7,162 nt of DNA from Cyanobacteria bacterium NC_groundwater_1444_Ag_S-0.65um_54_12 (GTDB lineage: Bacteria; Cyanobacteriota; Sericytochromatia; S15B-MN24; VGJW01): contig JACQUT010000365.1 of assembly GCA_016267585.1 (NCBI GenBank), positions 1-7,162 on the forward strand. Reading direction: 5' to 3'. Positions 1-6,552 of this stretch are shown piece by piece. The position numbers and the translations under genes are program-made. The notes under the pieces are model-generated. The model worked only from the letters and a program-made list of their open reading frames with translations, searched no databases and was not told the DNA's origin. The stretch's first letter is position 1, and each line of letters opens with the position of its first letter.

Positions 1-245
1 CCATCCGCTTTGAGCGTCACGACTATTCGCGTGCAAAAACCGGCCAATGCCTCATCTATAGAGTTATCGACCACCTCGTAAACCAGATGATGGAGGCCAC
101 GTTCACCGGTACTGCCAATGTACATTCCCGGTCTTCTACGAACCGGTTCGAGACCTTCCAGTACCTGTATTTGTTCGGCGCCATAAGCTGTATCGGCTTG
201 AACGGCGGTTCCGGTGGTGGGCAAACCATCTAGCCCACTGAGCAT
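1..245 (-). CDS. gyrB: DNA gyrase subunit B, N-terminal part (cut by window edge)
   Basis: GyrB is the ATPase subunit of DNA gyrase, the type IIA topoisomerase that introduces negative supercoils into cytosolic DNA. Only the first 81 codons are present. They read into the GHKL ATPase fold: the block [18 protein letters not shown] (residues 29-46) is followed by [18 protein letters not shown] (52-69). E57 matches the catalytic glutamate (E42 in E. coli GyrB) and N61 the Mg-binding asparagine (E. coli N46). The ATG at 245-243 is preceded by GGAGGG with a 4-base spacer, which supports this start. The N-terminus is about 15 residues longer than in E. coli. ParE shares these motifs, but a gyrA end at the other side of the window favours gyrB. 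The gene is divergent from the oxidoreductase at 519. Confidence 0.95.
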   Translation of the reverse strand, partial: MLSGLDGLPTTGTAVQADTAYGAEQIQVLEGLEPVRRRPGMYIGSTGERGLHHLVYEVVDNSIDEALAGFCTRIVVTLKAD

Positions 246-249
246 GAAA

Positions 250-255
250 CCCTCC
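250..255 (-). promoter_or_regulatory. Shine-Dalgarno site of gyrB
   Basis: On the minus strand this reads GGAGGG, four bases before the ATG at 245-243. It is a strong match to the anti-SD and fixes the gyrB start. Confidence 0.8.
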
Positions 256-286
256 AATTGCGGTAATCAAGTGCAAGAGAAACTTC

Positions 287-295
287 ATTTTACCA
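287..295 (-). promoter_or_regulatory. Extended -10 promoter for gyrB
   Basis: The minus strand reads TGGTAAAAT, an extended -10 (TGn) with a 5/6 match to TATAAT. No good -35 hexamer lies 16-18 bases upstream (best about 3/6), which is common for extended -10 promoters. Transcription would start near 280, leaving a leader of about 35 bases before the gyrB ATG. This is predicted from sequence only. Confidence 0.5.
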
Positions 296-355
296 GAGAG
301 CCTTGCAAACAGCCAGCAGTCTAGCTTTTAGGCTATTGCCGGGTTAGAGCGGTAT

Positions 356-384
356 TTCGCAGCTGGGGAATTAATTGCTACAAT
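356..384 (+). promoter_or_regulatory. Sigma70-type promoter for the oxidoreductase-aminotransferase pair
   Basis: A -35 element TTCGCA (356-361, 4/6) and an extended -10 TGCTACAAT (376-384; hexamer TACAAT, 5/6) are separated by exactly 17 bases. The start of transcription would fall near 391, giving a leader of about 128 bases. An 8-base inverted repeat, TAGGCTAT (329-336) and ATAGCCTA (390-397), brackets the promoter. It could be an operator, but a repeat of this size is also expected by chance in a spacer of this length. Confidence 0.5.
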
Positions 385-424
385 TGCGGATAGCCTAGCG
401 GCACTCGATTGACTTCACCCACGG

Positions 425-456
425 AGGGGATCCCCTGGCGCGCCGCCGGGGGGGAT
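425..456 (+). promoter_or_regulatory. G/C-rich hairpin in the mRNA leader
   Basis: ATCCCC (430-435) is complementary to GGGGAT (451-456). Inside it GGCG (437-440) pairs with CGCC (444-447), giving a strong hairpin. The same C-tract is also the right half of a perfect 12-base palindrome, AGGGGATCCCCT (425-436), so two mutually exclusive folds exist. No U-tract follows, so it is not a standard intrinsic terminator. I do not recognise a known riboswitch class. Its role, if any, is unknown. Confidence 0.4.
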
Positions 457-505
457 TGGCTAAAGTAAATTGAGCAACGCCAGCGGGGGCAATCACCCAA
501 GAAGC

Positions 506-511
506 AGGGAG
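506..511 (+). promoter_or_regulatory. Shine-Dalgarno site deciding a TTG start
   Basis: AGGGAG lies seven bases before the TTG at 519. The ATG at 514 is followed by TGA after one codon, and the in-frame ATG at 540 has no purine-rich site before it. This site therefore supports TTG 519 as the start. Confidence 0.65.
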
Positions 512-518
512 CAATGCA

Positions 519-1667
519 TTGACAATAAATACCCTTGCCATGACAGGTACACGGCGGCTCCTCATAGCGCCATCTTGTGTACTGCTGGGCCCTACCGCTC
601 TGGCAAAGCTAACTGACATGGTTGCCAAGGTCGGGAACCGTGTACTGATAGTGCAAGGCGAAGTTGCCTGGAAACTAGCCGAACAGTATGTCGTTGCTGC
701 CTTGAATGCTACCAGCCTGGCATTTGAAACTGCCTTTTTGGGCGGCGAGGTTACCGAAGCAGCAATAGAACGTCTCTGCATTGCTGCTAGAGGGATGGAT
801 GCCATTATCGGCGTAGGGGGCGGCAAGGTGCTAGATGCTAGTAAGCTCATTGCACAGCGCTTGCAGCTACCAGCTTTTACTATCCCGACCAGTGCGGCTA
901 CTTGCGCAGCATGGACAGCGCTAGCGAACCTCTACACCGATAACGGGGCCTGGCTTTACGGAGAGCTGCTAGATTGTCCGCCACAAGCGGTGGCACTCGA
1001 TTGCAATTTGGTTGCCACCGCACCAGTGCGCCTGCTGGCAAGCGGCATCGCCGATGCCATGGCCAAATGGTACGAAGCCGCCTCGACAATGGATGCCACG
1101 CGAGCAGACGCTTTCACTTTGGCTGCCGGGGAACTGGCCCATCACCTGCATAAACAGCTAGTTCGTCATGCCAAAGCCGCAGTAAGTGAACTGCGGCGAC
1201 AAGACAGCGGCGAAGCCCTGCGGCGCGTCATAGAAATAAACGTATTGCTAGCAGGCGCAGTAGGGGAGATGGGAGGCCCGGCTTGTCGTAGCGTAGCAGC
1301 TCATGCCGTTGCTAATGGGCTCACGCATCTTCCTGGCAACCGCCGGAGCTATCATGGCGAAAAAGTAGCTTTCGGTATTCTGGTACAGCTTGTTTTACAA
1401 GATCGACCCCTGGGCGAAATAGAAGAGTTAATAGATTTCTTCAACGATATTGGCCTCTCCCCGGCGCTAAACGATCTAGCCGTCGCACTATCCCAAAATG
1501 ATTTGCAGCCAGCTATCACCGTTGCCTTGCAGGAAGATTCCTCGATCTATGCCTTGCCCATTCCGATCGATGAGGTCATGTTATCGCGTGCTATTTCGGA
1601 AGTTAATGGTCTGCTCCGTACGCAATTACCGGTGGCGCGACCAGAAATTGCTTCACGTATCGACTGA
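519..1667 (+). CDS. Glycerol-dehydrogenase-family oxidoreductase, HcxA/YbdH-like
   Basis: A 382-residue cytosolic member of the iron-containing alcohol dehydrogenase/glycerol dehydrogenase family. The dinucleotide-binding loop GVGGGK is at residues 98-103. The metal ligands align with D173/H256/H274 of Bacillus GldA as D179 (GIADAMAKW), H262 (AAHAVANGLT) and H279 (SYHGEKVAFG). The glycerol-binding aspartate of GldA (D123, in a TDAP motif) is replaced by C129 in TCAAWT. From memory, TCAAWT, KWYEA and the late segment SSIYALP are hallmarks of E. coli HcxA (YbdH), which reduces 2-oxo acids such as 2-oxobutanoate and 2-oxoglutarate with NADPH. I infer a 2-oxo/2-hydroxy acid dehydrogenase rather than a true glycerol dehydrogenase. 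The start is TTG with an SD seven bases upstream; an in-frame TGA at 471 limits any extension. The aminotransferase follows after 31 bases, so the two are probably one operon. Confidence 0.88.
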   Translation: MTINTLAMTGTRRLLIAPSCVLLGPTALAKLTDMVAKVGNRVLIVQGEVAWKLAEQYVVAALNATSLAFETAFLGGEVTEAAIERLCIAARGMDAIIGVGGGKVLDASKLIAQRLQLPAFTIPTSAATCAAWTALANLYTDNGAWLYGELLDCPPQAVALDCNLVATAPVRLLASGIADAMAKWYEAASTMDATRADAFTLAAGELAHHLHKQLVRHAKAAVSELRRQDSGEALRRVIEINVLLAGAVGEMGGPACRSVAAHAVANGLTHLPGNRRSYHGEKVAFGILVQLVLQDRPLGEIEELIDFFNDIGLSPALNDLAVALSQNDLQPAITVALQEDSSIYALPIPIDEVMLSRAISEVNGLLRTQLPVARPEIASRID

Positions 1668-1698
1668 TCATCGCTTATTTTGAGGAGTTTGCCGCTCT

Positions 1699-2892
1699 AT
1701 GACGTTAATGACCGAGCATCTCACTGAAGCTCATCGGTTAACCCTGCTTCCGCCCTATGCCACAGCGCAGCTAGAAGTGCTCCGCAGTGCGGCAGAAGCC
1801 AACGGGCTTACATGTATCGATCTTGGCATCGGCTCACCCGACCAGCCAACCCCCAAAGCAGTAATAGAGCGCATGATCGAGGCCATACAAGATCCCTCGA
1901 ATCATCGCTATCCGGCTTTTCGCGGCAAACCAGCCTTTCGTCGCGCCATAGCCGAATGGTATCGGCGGCACTACAACGTTGAACTCGACCCAGACAAAGA
2001 AGTCTTGCCGCTCATCGGCTCTAAAGAAGGATTAGCCAAGCTAGCATTAGCTTTCGTCAACCCGGGCGATGTTGTCATCGTTCCGGATCCTAGCTATCCA
2101 GTACATCAACGCGGCACCATTCTGGCCGGCGGCGAACTTTGCCTCGTGCCGCTACGAGCCGAACGTGAATTTTTGCCAGATTGGGCGGAAGTGCCAGCTA
2201 CCATGCTGGCTAAAGCCCGGCTGCTCTTCTACAACTTCCCCAACAACCCTACCGCAGCGGTAGCGCCACGTACCTTCCATGAAGAGACCGTAGAATTTGC
2301 TCGCAAAAATGACCTCATCTTGGTTCATGACCTGGCCTACGCCGAGCTTGCCTTCGATGGCTATCGGCCCACTTCTTTGCTAGAAATTCCTGGCGCCAAG
2401 GACCGAGGCGTCGAATTCCACACCATGTCGAAAACCTACAATATGGCTGGTTGGCGTTGTGGTTTTGCAGTAGGCAATGCCCGAGTCCTGGAACAATTGT
2501 ACCGAGTAAAAACCAACATGGATTACGGTATATTCGGTGCCATACAGGATGCGGCCATTTCAGCGCTTTCTTTGCCACAAAGCCATATCGAGCAATTGAT
2601 TGCCAAGTACCAGCGCCGTCGCGATGTAATGGTCGCAGGGTTAGAGTCACTGGGCTGGAAACTCGAACGCCCTAAAGCTACCATGTATGTCTGGGCACCC
2701 GTACCGCCCCCCTTGACTTCTTATGATTTCGTAGCCGACGTCATCAACCGAACGGGAGTTATTTTCACCCCCGGTTCAGGATTTGGAGCAGCTGGTGAAG
2801 GTTTCTTCCGCGTCAGCCTCGTGGCCGAGGAGCATATTCTAAAAGAGGCGATCGCCCGCCTGCACCAAGCAAAAATACGTTATCCGGCTTGA
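1699..2892 (+). CDS. PLP-dependent class I/II aminotransferase (DapL-like or methionine-type)
   Basis: A 397-residue fold-type I aminotransferase that moves an amino group between an amino acid and a 2-oxo acid using pyridoxal phosphate in the cytosol. Visible landmarks are GSKEGL (107-112, phosphate-binding turn), YNFPNNPT with the cofactor-contacting N183, D211 and Y214 in HDLAYAELAFDG, the Schiff-base lysine K245 in HTMSKTYNMAGWR, R253 at the cofactor phosphate, and R371 in FFRVSL for the substrate carboxylate. Length is normal for the family. Similar sequences are often labelled LL-diaminopimelate aminotransferase, but the motifs visible here do not settle the substrate. The HcxA-like neighbour upstream recalls E. 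coli ybdH beside ybdL (methionine aminotransferase). The ATG at 1699 has AGGAG at 1683-1687, an 11-base spacer that is rather long; ATG 1708 is the only nearby alternative. The stop is 7 bases from the convergent panB stop. Confidence 0.9.
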   Translation: MTLMTEHLTEAHRLTLLPPYATAQLEVLRSAAEANGLTCIDLGIGSPDQPTPKAVIERMIEAIQDPSNHRYPAFRGKPAFRRAIAEWYRRHYNVELDPDKEVLPLIGSKEGLAKLALAFVNPGDVVIVPDPSYPVHQRGTILAGGELCLVPLRAEREFLPDWAEVPATMLAKARLLFYNFPNNPTAAVAPRTFHEETVEFARKNDLILVHDLAYAELAFDGYRPTSLLEIPGAKDRGVEFHTMSKTYNMAGWRCGFAVGNARVLEQLYRVKTNMDYGIFGAIQDAAISALSLPQSHIEQLIAKYQRRRDVMVAGLESLGWKLERPKATMYVWAPVPPPLTSYDFVADVINRTGVIFTPGSGFGAAGEGFFRVSLVAEEHILKEAIARLHQAKIRYPA

Positions 2893-2899
2893 CAGAACG

Positions 2900-3715
2900 C
2901 TAAGTCATGACTTCCGCTTCCGGAAAACGCCGCGCTCGCACATCCGCGGCATAACGTTCGACTGCTTGGCAGATCTCACGGCGCAATTCAGCATAGCGTG
3001 CCGCATGCTTCGGCACATAATCCGCTCCCAATCCTACCAGATCATGAAATACCTGGATTTGACCATCGCAGTATGGTCCTGCCCCGATGCCTATGGTAGG
3101 GATCTCGAGATCGCTCGAAATCGCTGCCGCCAATGTCGGCGGCACCAGCTCGAGCACCAGAGCGCAAGCTCCGGCCTTTGCCAGTAGCTCTGCCTCTGCC
3201 TGCAATTGTTTGGCCGATTCTAGCGACTTACCCTGAACATAGTAACCACCAAGCGCATGAATACTTTGTGGCGTGAAACCTAAATGCGCTACTACCGGGA
3301 TACCTTGCGCTACCAAGGCTGTCACCGCTGCTAGCTGCGGTGGCTTTCCGCCTTCGAGCTTTACCGCAGCTGCCCGGGCCTCTTTCAGGAAACGGCCAGC
3401 ATTCTCGAGCGCTGCCTCCACTGTGTAATAACTCATGAAGGGAAGATCAGCCACTACCATCGCACGCTGCACGCCACGCGCCACCGCACGAGTATGATGC
3501 AACATTTCTTCCATGTTCACTGGCAAAGTATTCGGATGGCCAAGCATCACGGTAGCGAGACTATCGCCGACCAAAATCAAATCGACGTTGACCTGATCGA
3601 GCAGAACAGCGGTAGAATAATCATAAGCGGTGACAGCCACTATTAACTCACCCCGCTGTTTCATGCGTTTGAGATCCGGAACGGAAACCGCTTTGGACAA
3701 AGTCAAACCTCCCAT
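2900..3715 (-). CDS. panB: 3-methyl-2-oxobutanoate hydroxymethyltransferase (ketopantoate hydroxymethyltransferase)
   Basis: PanB transfers a one-carbon unit from 5,10-methylenetetrahydrofolate to 2-oxoisovalerate, forming ketopantoate, the first committed step to pantothenate and coenzyme A. Family motifs are complete: TAYDYSTA (29-36), LVGDSLA with Mg ligand D51, ADLPFMSY with D90, VKLEGG with K119 and E121, AHLGFTPQS (143-151), the catalytic base E189 in LVLELVPP, and IPTIGIGAG (205-213). Length (271) is typical. The ATG at 3715 shares one base with the kinase stop (TAATG). A TTG at 3700-3698, however, has a GGAGG site seven bases upstream and would give an N-terminus the length of E. coli PanB; either start is possible. 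It is the last gene of the gyrA-led chain, and no panC or panD is visible beside it. Placement after a signalling kinase is unusual and may be only positional. Confidence 0.96.
   Translation of the reverse strand: MGGLTLSKAVSVPDLKRMKQRGELIVAVTAYDYSTAVLLDQVNVDLILVGDSLATVMLGHPNTLPVNMEEMLHHTRAVARGVQRAMVVADLPFMSYYTVEAALENAGRFLKEARAAAVKLEGGKPPQLAAVTALVAQGIPVVAHLGFTPQSIHALGGYYVQGKSLESAKQLQAEAELLAKAGACALVLELVPPTLAAAISSDLEIPTIGIGAGPYCDGQIQVFHDLVGLGADYVPKHAARYAELRREICQAVERYAADVRARRFPEAEVMT
3708..3712 (-). promoter_or_regulatory. Internal Shine-Dalgarno site suggesting a later panB start
   Basis: The minus strand reads GGAGG inside the first codons of the longer panB frame, seven bases before the in-frame TTG at 3700-3698. 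It is the best SD in this junction. The ATG at 3715 has only a weak purine stretch two bases upstream. Confidence 0.45.
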
Positions 3716-5754
3716 TACCCGTTACCGCGCGCTATGTGGAATACTTGAACCCGCCCGTTACCGCGATCCGCAACATATAAACGATCATCAGGACCAATCA
3801 GCAAACCTTCGGGGCCATTGAATTCGTTAATTTTAGTGCCCTTCTGGCCCAATGAAAGAACATGTTTGCCCGAGGCATCAAAGACTTGTATGCGATGATT
3901 CAGCGTATCGGCAACATAGATATTTGCAAAATTATCTACCACCACATCCCGTGGAACACTGAATTCGCCGGGTCCGGTGCCTTTTTGTCCGAATGACATT
4001 TTTAATTTTCTCGCGTTATTGTATACATTTACCATGGCATTGGCCGCATCTATCACAAATAGTTGACCATCCGCGTCTAGCGCCAGACCGCAAGGGGCTG
4101 TCAACCCCTCGGATATGATACCCAAAGGGTTTTCGTTTATGTCAAATAGCAGCACCCTCCGGTTGTTAGGCTCAGCCAGGTAGATGATTCCCTGCAAGGC
4201 TACCAGAATCCGGCTAGGGATGGTCGGTTGCACATCGCCAGCACGCACCCGTCGCCAGATCCCTAAAGGTTGCCCATCGGTAGCGAATTTGTAAATTCGG
4301 TAATCTAGATCATCCGTGATATATACAATTCCTTGCACGCTGATAGCTACCGAGCGGGGAAAGCGAAAACACTCCTTGTTGGGCGAAGCTTTTATTTGAT
4401 TGATGAATCGCCCTTGAATATCAAATATTTGTACCCGACCATTTTCCGTGTCCGCCACGTATAGCCGATCTTGATTGTCAAAAGCTATGCCACGAGCTTG
4501 GGTAAATTCACCATGACCTGGCCCGCCTTTGCCAAAAATTTGTGAAAAAGCCAAGCTTTTCACCTGACCTGCTACCGCGCCAGCTACGCCAGACAAATCG
4601 TTAGCTGGGGAATTAGCACCAGCACGTTTAGCTGGAGCATTCAGGCCCGGCGAGCTATTTCCTTTGCTTGCTGATTGCGTCCCCCGGGCGGTAGAAAGTG
4701 GCAATTGTGGGCGATGGCTCATTGTCGCCGTTGGCGATAACCGTGGAGGTGATAGTTGCGGGCGAGACGGCACCAAGACAGCAGGTGGTTTTTCAGCCGC
4801 CAGTCCGCCGCCAATATTGGAACGTCCGCAGTTCGGGCAAACTCGAGTATTCAATGGCAAGGTACTGCGACAAAAACGACAAGATTCGAGCCGTGGTACT
4901 ACAATAGTACTGGTAGCTCCGGTTTCAATGCGCAAAGCATCTTGCAAAGCATAAAGCATTTCGGCTGCTCTTGGAAAACGATCCTCCGGATTCTTACGCA
5001 AAGCACGTAGAATAACGTTAGCCAACTTATTCGGAATGTTAGGGTTGATTTCCTGTGGTGGAGTAGGCGATTCGTTCATTATGCGTAAGATCGTCCCACC
5101 CAGGTTACCAGCATCAAAAGGCGTGCGGAAAGTCAGCATTTCATAGAACAGCGCACCCAAGGAAAAAATATCTGAACGACCATCGACCTGCCGGGAATCG
5201 GTAAGCTGTTCGGGGGAAATATAAGCGATAGTTCCTAGCGTAGTGCCAGTTTGTGTTAAATCTGGCAGATCCGATTTGATGCGCGCCACCCCGAAATCCA
5301 TTAGCTTTACTCGCCCGTTATCTTCAATGTGAATATTGTCCGGTTTGATATCCCGATGCACAATTCCTGATTGATGTGCATAATCCAGTGCCGAGCAAAT
5401 CTGTACGCCAATATCAACTACTTGTTGACAAGAAAAAATTGTTTTCTTGTCCAAGAAATAACCCAAAGATTTACCGCTGACCAACTCCATGGCCATGAAA
5501 TAACGCTCGCCGTCATTCCCCGTTTCATAAATGCTGACAATATTGGGATGTTGAAGACGGGCCGCTGCCACACCTTCCCGTTTGAAACGTTCGACCGTAT
5601 CTATTTTCTCGGCGGTAGGCAAAGTTACCGCCAACATCAACTCCTTTAGAGCGACCTCACGATTCAAGCAAGTATCTAGCGCTCGGTAGACTACCCCCAT
5701 TCCGCCTCGTCCGAGCTCTTCGATAATTTCGTACTTGCCTAGCGTCTCACCCAT
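3715..5754 (-). CDS. Soluble Ser/Thr protein kinase with zinc ribbon and NHL propeller
   Basis: A 679-residue Hanks-type (PknB/PknD-like) kinase. The kinase domain (about 8-270) is complete: glycine loop GRGGMG (15-20), K37, helix-C glutamate E60, catalytic loop HRDIKPDN (133-140, D135), DFG (153-155) and SPEQL (180-184). The activation loop keeps TQT with T167 and T169, matching the autophosphorylated threonines of mycobacterial PknB. A four-cysteine zinc ribbon follows (C292, C295, C306, C309), then a Pro/Ser-rich linker (about 320-390) and six NHL repeats (403-675). I see no membrane-spanning segment, unlike PknD of Mycobacterium, so the protein is probably cytosolic with the propeller acting as an internal partner- or ligand-binding module. 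The ATG at 5754 lacks a clear SD; a TGA at 5796-5794 closes this frame upstream. The phosphatase upstream is the likely antagonist. Substrates are unknown. The stop overlaps the panB start. Confidence 0.93.
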   Translation of the reverse strand: MGETLGKYEIIEELGRGGMGVVYRALDTCLNREVALKELMLAVTLPTAEKIDTVERFKREGVAAARLQHPNIVSIYETGNDGERYFMAMELVSGKSLGYFLDKKTIFSCQQVVDIGVQICSALDYAHQSGIVHRDIKPDNIHIEDNGRVKLMDFGVARIKSDLPDLTQTGTTLGTIAYISPEQLTDSRQVDGRSDIFSLGALFYEMLTFRTPFDAGNLGGTILRIMNESPTPPQEINPNIPNKLANVILRALRKNPEDRFPRAAEMLYALQDALRIETGATSTIVVPRLESCRFCRSTLPLNTRVCPNCGRSNIGGGLAAEKPPAVLVPSRPQLSPPRLSPTATMSHRPQLPLSTARGTQSASKGNSSPGLNAPAKRAGANSPANDLSGVAGAVAGQVKSLAFSQIFGKGGPGHGEFTQARGIAFDNQDRLYVADTENGRVQIFDIQGRFINQIKASPNKECFRFPRSVAISVQGIVYITDDLDYRIYKFATDGQPLGIWRRVRAGDVQPTIPSRILVALQGIIYLAEPNNRRVLLFDINENPLGIISEGLTAPCGLALDADGQLFVIDAANAMVNVYNNARKLKMSFGQKGTGPGEFSVPRDVVVDNFANIYVADTLNHRIQVFDASGKHVLSLGQKGTKINEFNGPEGLLIGPDDRLYVADRGNGRVQVFHIARGNG
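3730..4548 (-). repeat. Six NHL repeats forming a beta-propeller in the kinase
   Basis: Six degenerate copies of the pattern (h)YVADxxNxRVQVFD end at about residues 445, 491, 538, 579, 626 and 673 of the kinase, spaced 41-47 residues. Blades 1, 5 and 6 are the most canonical and begin with FG/LG-x-KG; blades 2-4 have drifted. Six blades fit a closed NHL propeller, as in the extracellular sensor domain of mycobacterial PknD. Confidence 0.85.
4828..4881 (-). other. Zinc-ribbon segment between kinase and linker
   Basis: This encodes kinase residues 292-309 with CxxC (C292, C295), ten residues, then CPNC (C306, C309). The spacing fits a rubredoxin-type zinc ribbon, a small structural or protein-binding module. 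Zinc binding is inferred from the cysteine pattern. Confidence 0.7.
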
Positions 5755-5797
5755 CTTTTGTGTTGGAAGCGCAATACGTGTCGCTACCTCTGCTCAT
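5747..5797 (-). other. 16-codon open frame bridging phosphatase stop and kinase start
   Basis: An ATG at 5797-5795 overlaps the phosphatase TGA as ATGA and runs 16 codons (MSRGSDTYCASNTKDG) to a TGA at 5749-5747, just inside the kinase coding region in another frame. It has no SD of its own. It may help ribosomes move from the phosphatase to the SD-poor kinase start by reinitiation. It could equally be a chance frame; an expressed peptide is not claimed. Confidence 0.25.
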
Positions 5798-6552
5798 GTT
5801 TGATAATGCAACAAAACAACTGTCACATTATCATAACCACCACGGGCGATCGCCAACTCAAGCATCTTTTGGCAAGCATCTTGCGGATCGCGAGCCTCGC
5901 TCGCCAGCTTGAGCAGCTCATCATCCGAAACCAACCCGGACAGCCCGTCAGTGCATAGCAGAAGACTCTCACCTGGCCTGAAGGGCAGCGAAATGGTATC
6001 AGCCTCGACATCTGTCTGCATTCCCAAGCAACGAGTTATGACATTGCGATAAGGATGATTTGCTGCTTCCTGGGAAGTAATCGCACCAGCTTTCAAAAGC
6101 TGAGCTACCACCGAGTGATCTTCCGTGATCTGCTCGATGGTTCCTTCCCGTAGCAGATAAGCGCGGGAATCTCCGACATGTCCGATATGGACCATGTCAT
6201 CAATCGTCATTGCCACCGTGGCGGTAGTGCCCATCCCGCGCATCGAAGAATCCTGCAACGAGGCCTGCACAATCTGTCGATTAGCTTCTTGGATAGCCTG
6301 GCGAATCAGCTGCCGCATATCACCATTATGGCTAATTTCTGCCGTAAGCATGGCCGTTATGATATCTACCGCGCTCTGAGCCGCTTTTTCACCTGCTAGA
6401 TGGCCACCCATGCCATCTGCCACCATCAAAAGACCATGCTCTAGACTGGTAGCGAAACAATCTTGATTGATATCCCGAACCTTACCTACGTCTGTCAAGC
6501 AACCCAAACGCAAAGTTCGGTTCCCGCCTTTTTGCAAAATCACCTCTATCAC
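5794..6552 (-). CDS. PP2C-type Ser/Thr protein phosphatase (Stp1/PstP family)
   Basis: A metal-dependent (PPM) phosphatase that removes phosphate from Ser/Thr residues in the cytosol and normally opposes Hanks-type kinases. With a start at 6552 it has 252 residues, close to the usual 240-260 of soluble bacterial PP2Cs. All family motifs are present: TDVGKVRDINQD (20-31), VADGMGGHLAGE (44-55), GMGTTATV (106-113), HVGDSRAYL (125-133), ITEDHS (142-147), CTDGLSG (200-206) and GGYDNVTVV (238-246). The predicted metal aspartates are D31, D46, D202 and D241. No membrane or extra domain is visible. The GTG at 6552 overlaps the upstream stop as GTGA, repeating the arrangement one junction earlier, but its SD is weak. 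A TTG at 6603 in the same frame would add 17 residues unlike the family. The kinase begins 39 bases downstream. Confidence 0.93.
   Translation of the reverse strand: MIEVILQKGGNRTLRLGCLTDVGKVRDINQDCFATSLEHGLLMVADGMGGHLAGEKAAQSAVDIITAMLTAEISHNGDMRQLIRQAIQEANRQIVQASLQDSSMRGMGTTATVAMTIDDMVHIGHVGDSRAYLLREGTIEQITEDHSVVAQLLKAGAITSQEAANHPYRNVITRCLGMQTDVEADTISLPFRPGESLLLCTDGLSGLVSDDELLKLASEARDPQDACQKMLELAIARGGYDNVTVVLLHYQT

Noticed and set aside
255..389. Direct repeat CAATTGCGG at 255-263 and 381-389
   Set aside because: Nine bases repeated once in a 273-base spacer is compatible with chance, and the CAATTG core is a common palindrome. There is no third copy in the spacer.
426..509. Possible G-quadruplex from four G-runs in the leader
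   Set aside because: The loops between runs are about 17-30 bases, too long for a stable canonical quadruplex. Duplex pairing with the C-tracts is more likely.
395..850. Minus-strand open frame of 151 codons across the spacer and the oxidoreductase start
   Set aside because: It is antisense to a gene with full family motifs, has no recognisable domain, and its translation is low-complexity Ala/Ser/Pro/Arg typical of a shadow frame.
2315..2650. Minus-strand open frame of 111 codons inside the aminotransferase
   Set aside because: It is antisense to the conserved PLP-binding region, and its composition (many Arg, Trp and His) indicates a shadow frame.
5371..5649. Plus-strand frames of 92 codons and similar lengths inside the kinase and phosphatase
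   Set aside because: They lie opposite catalytic motifs of genes with clear homology and show no domain or convincing start signal.
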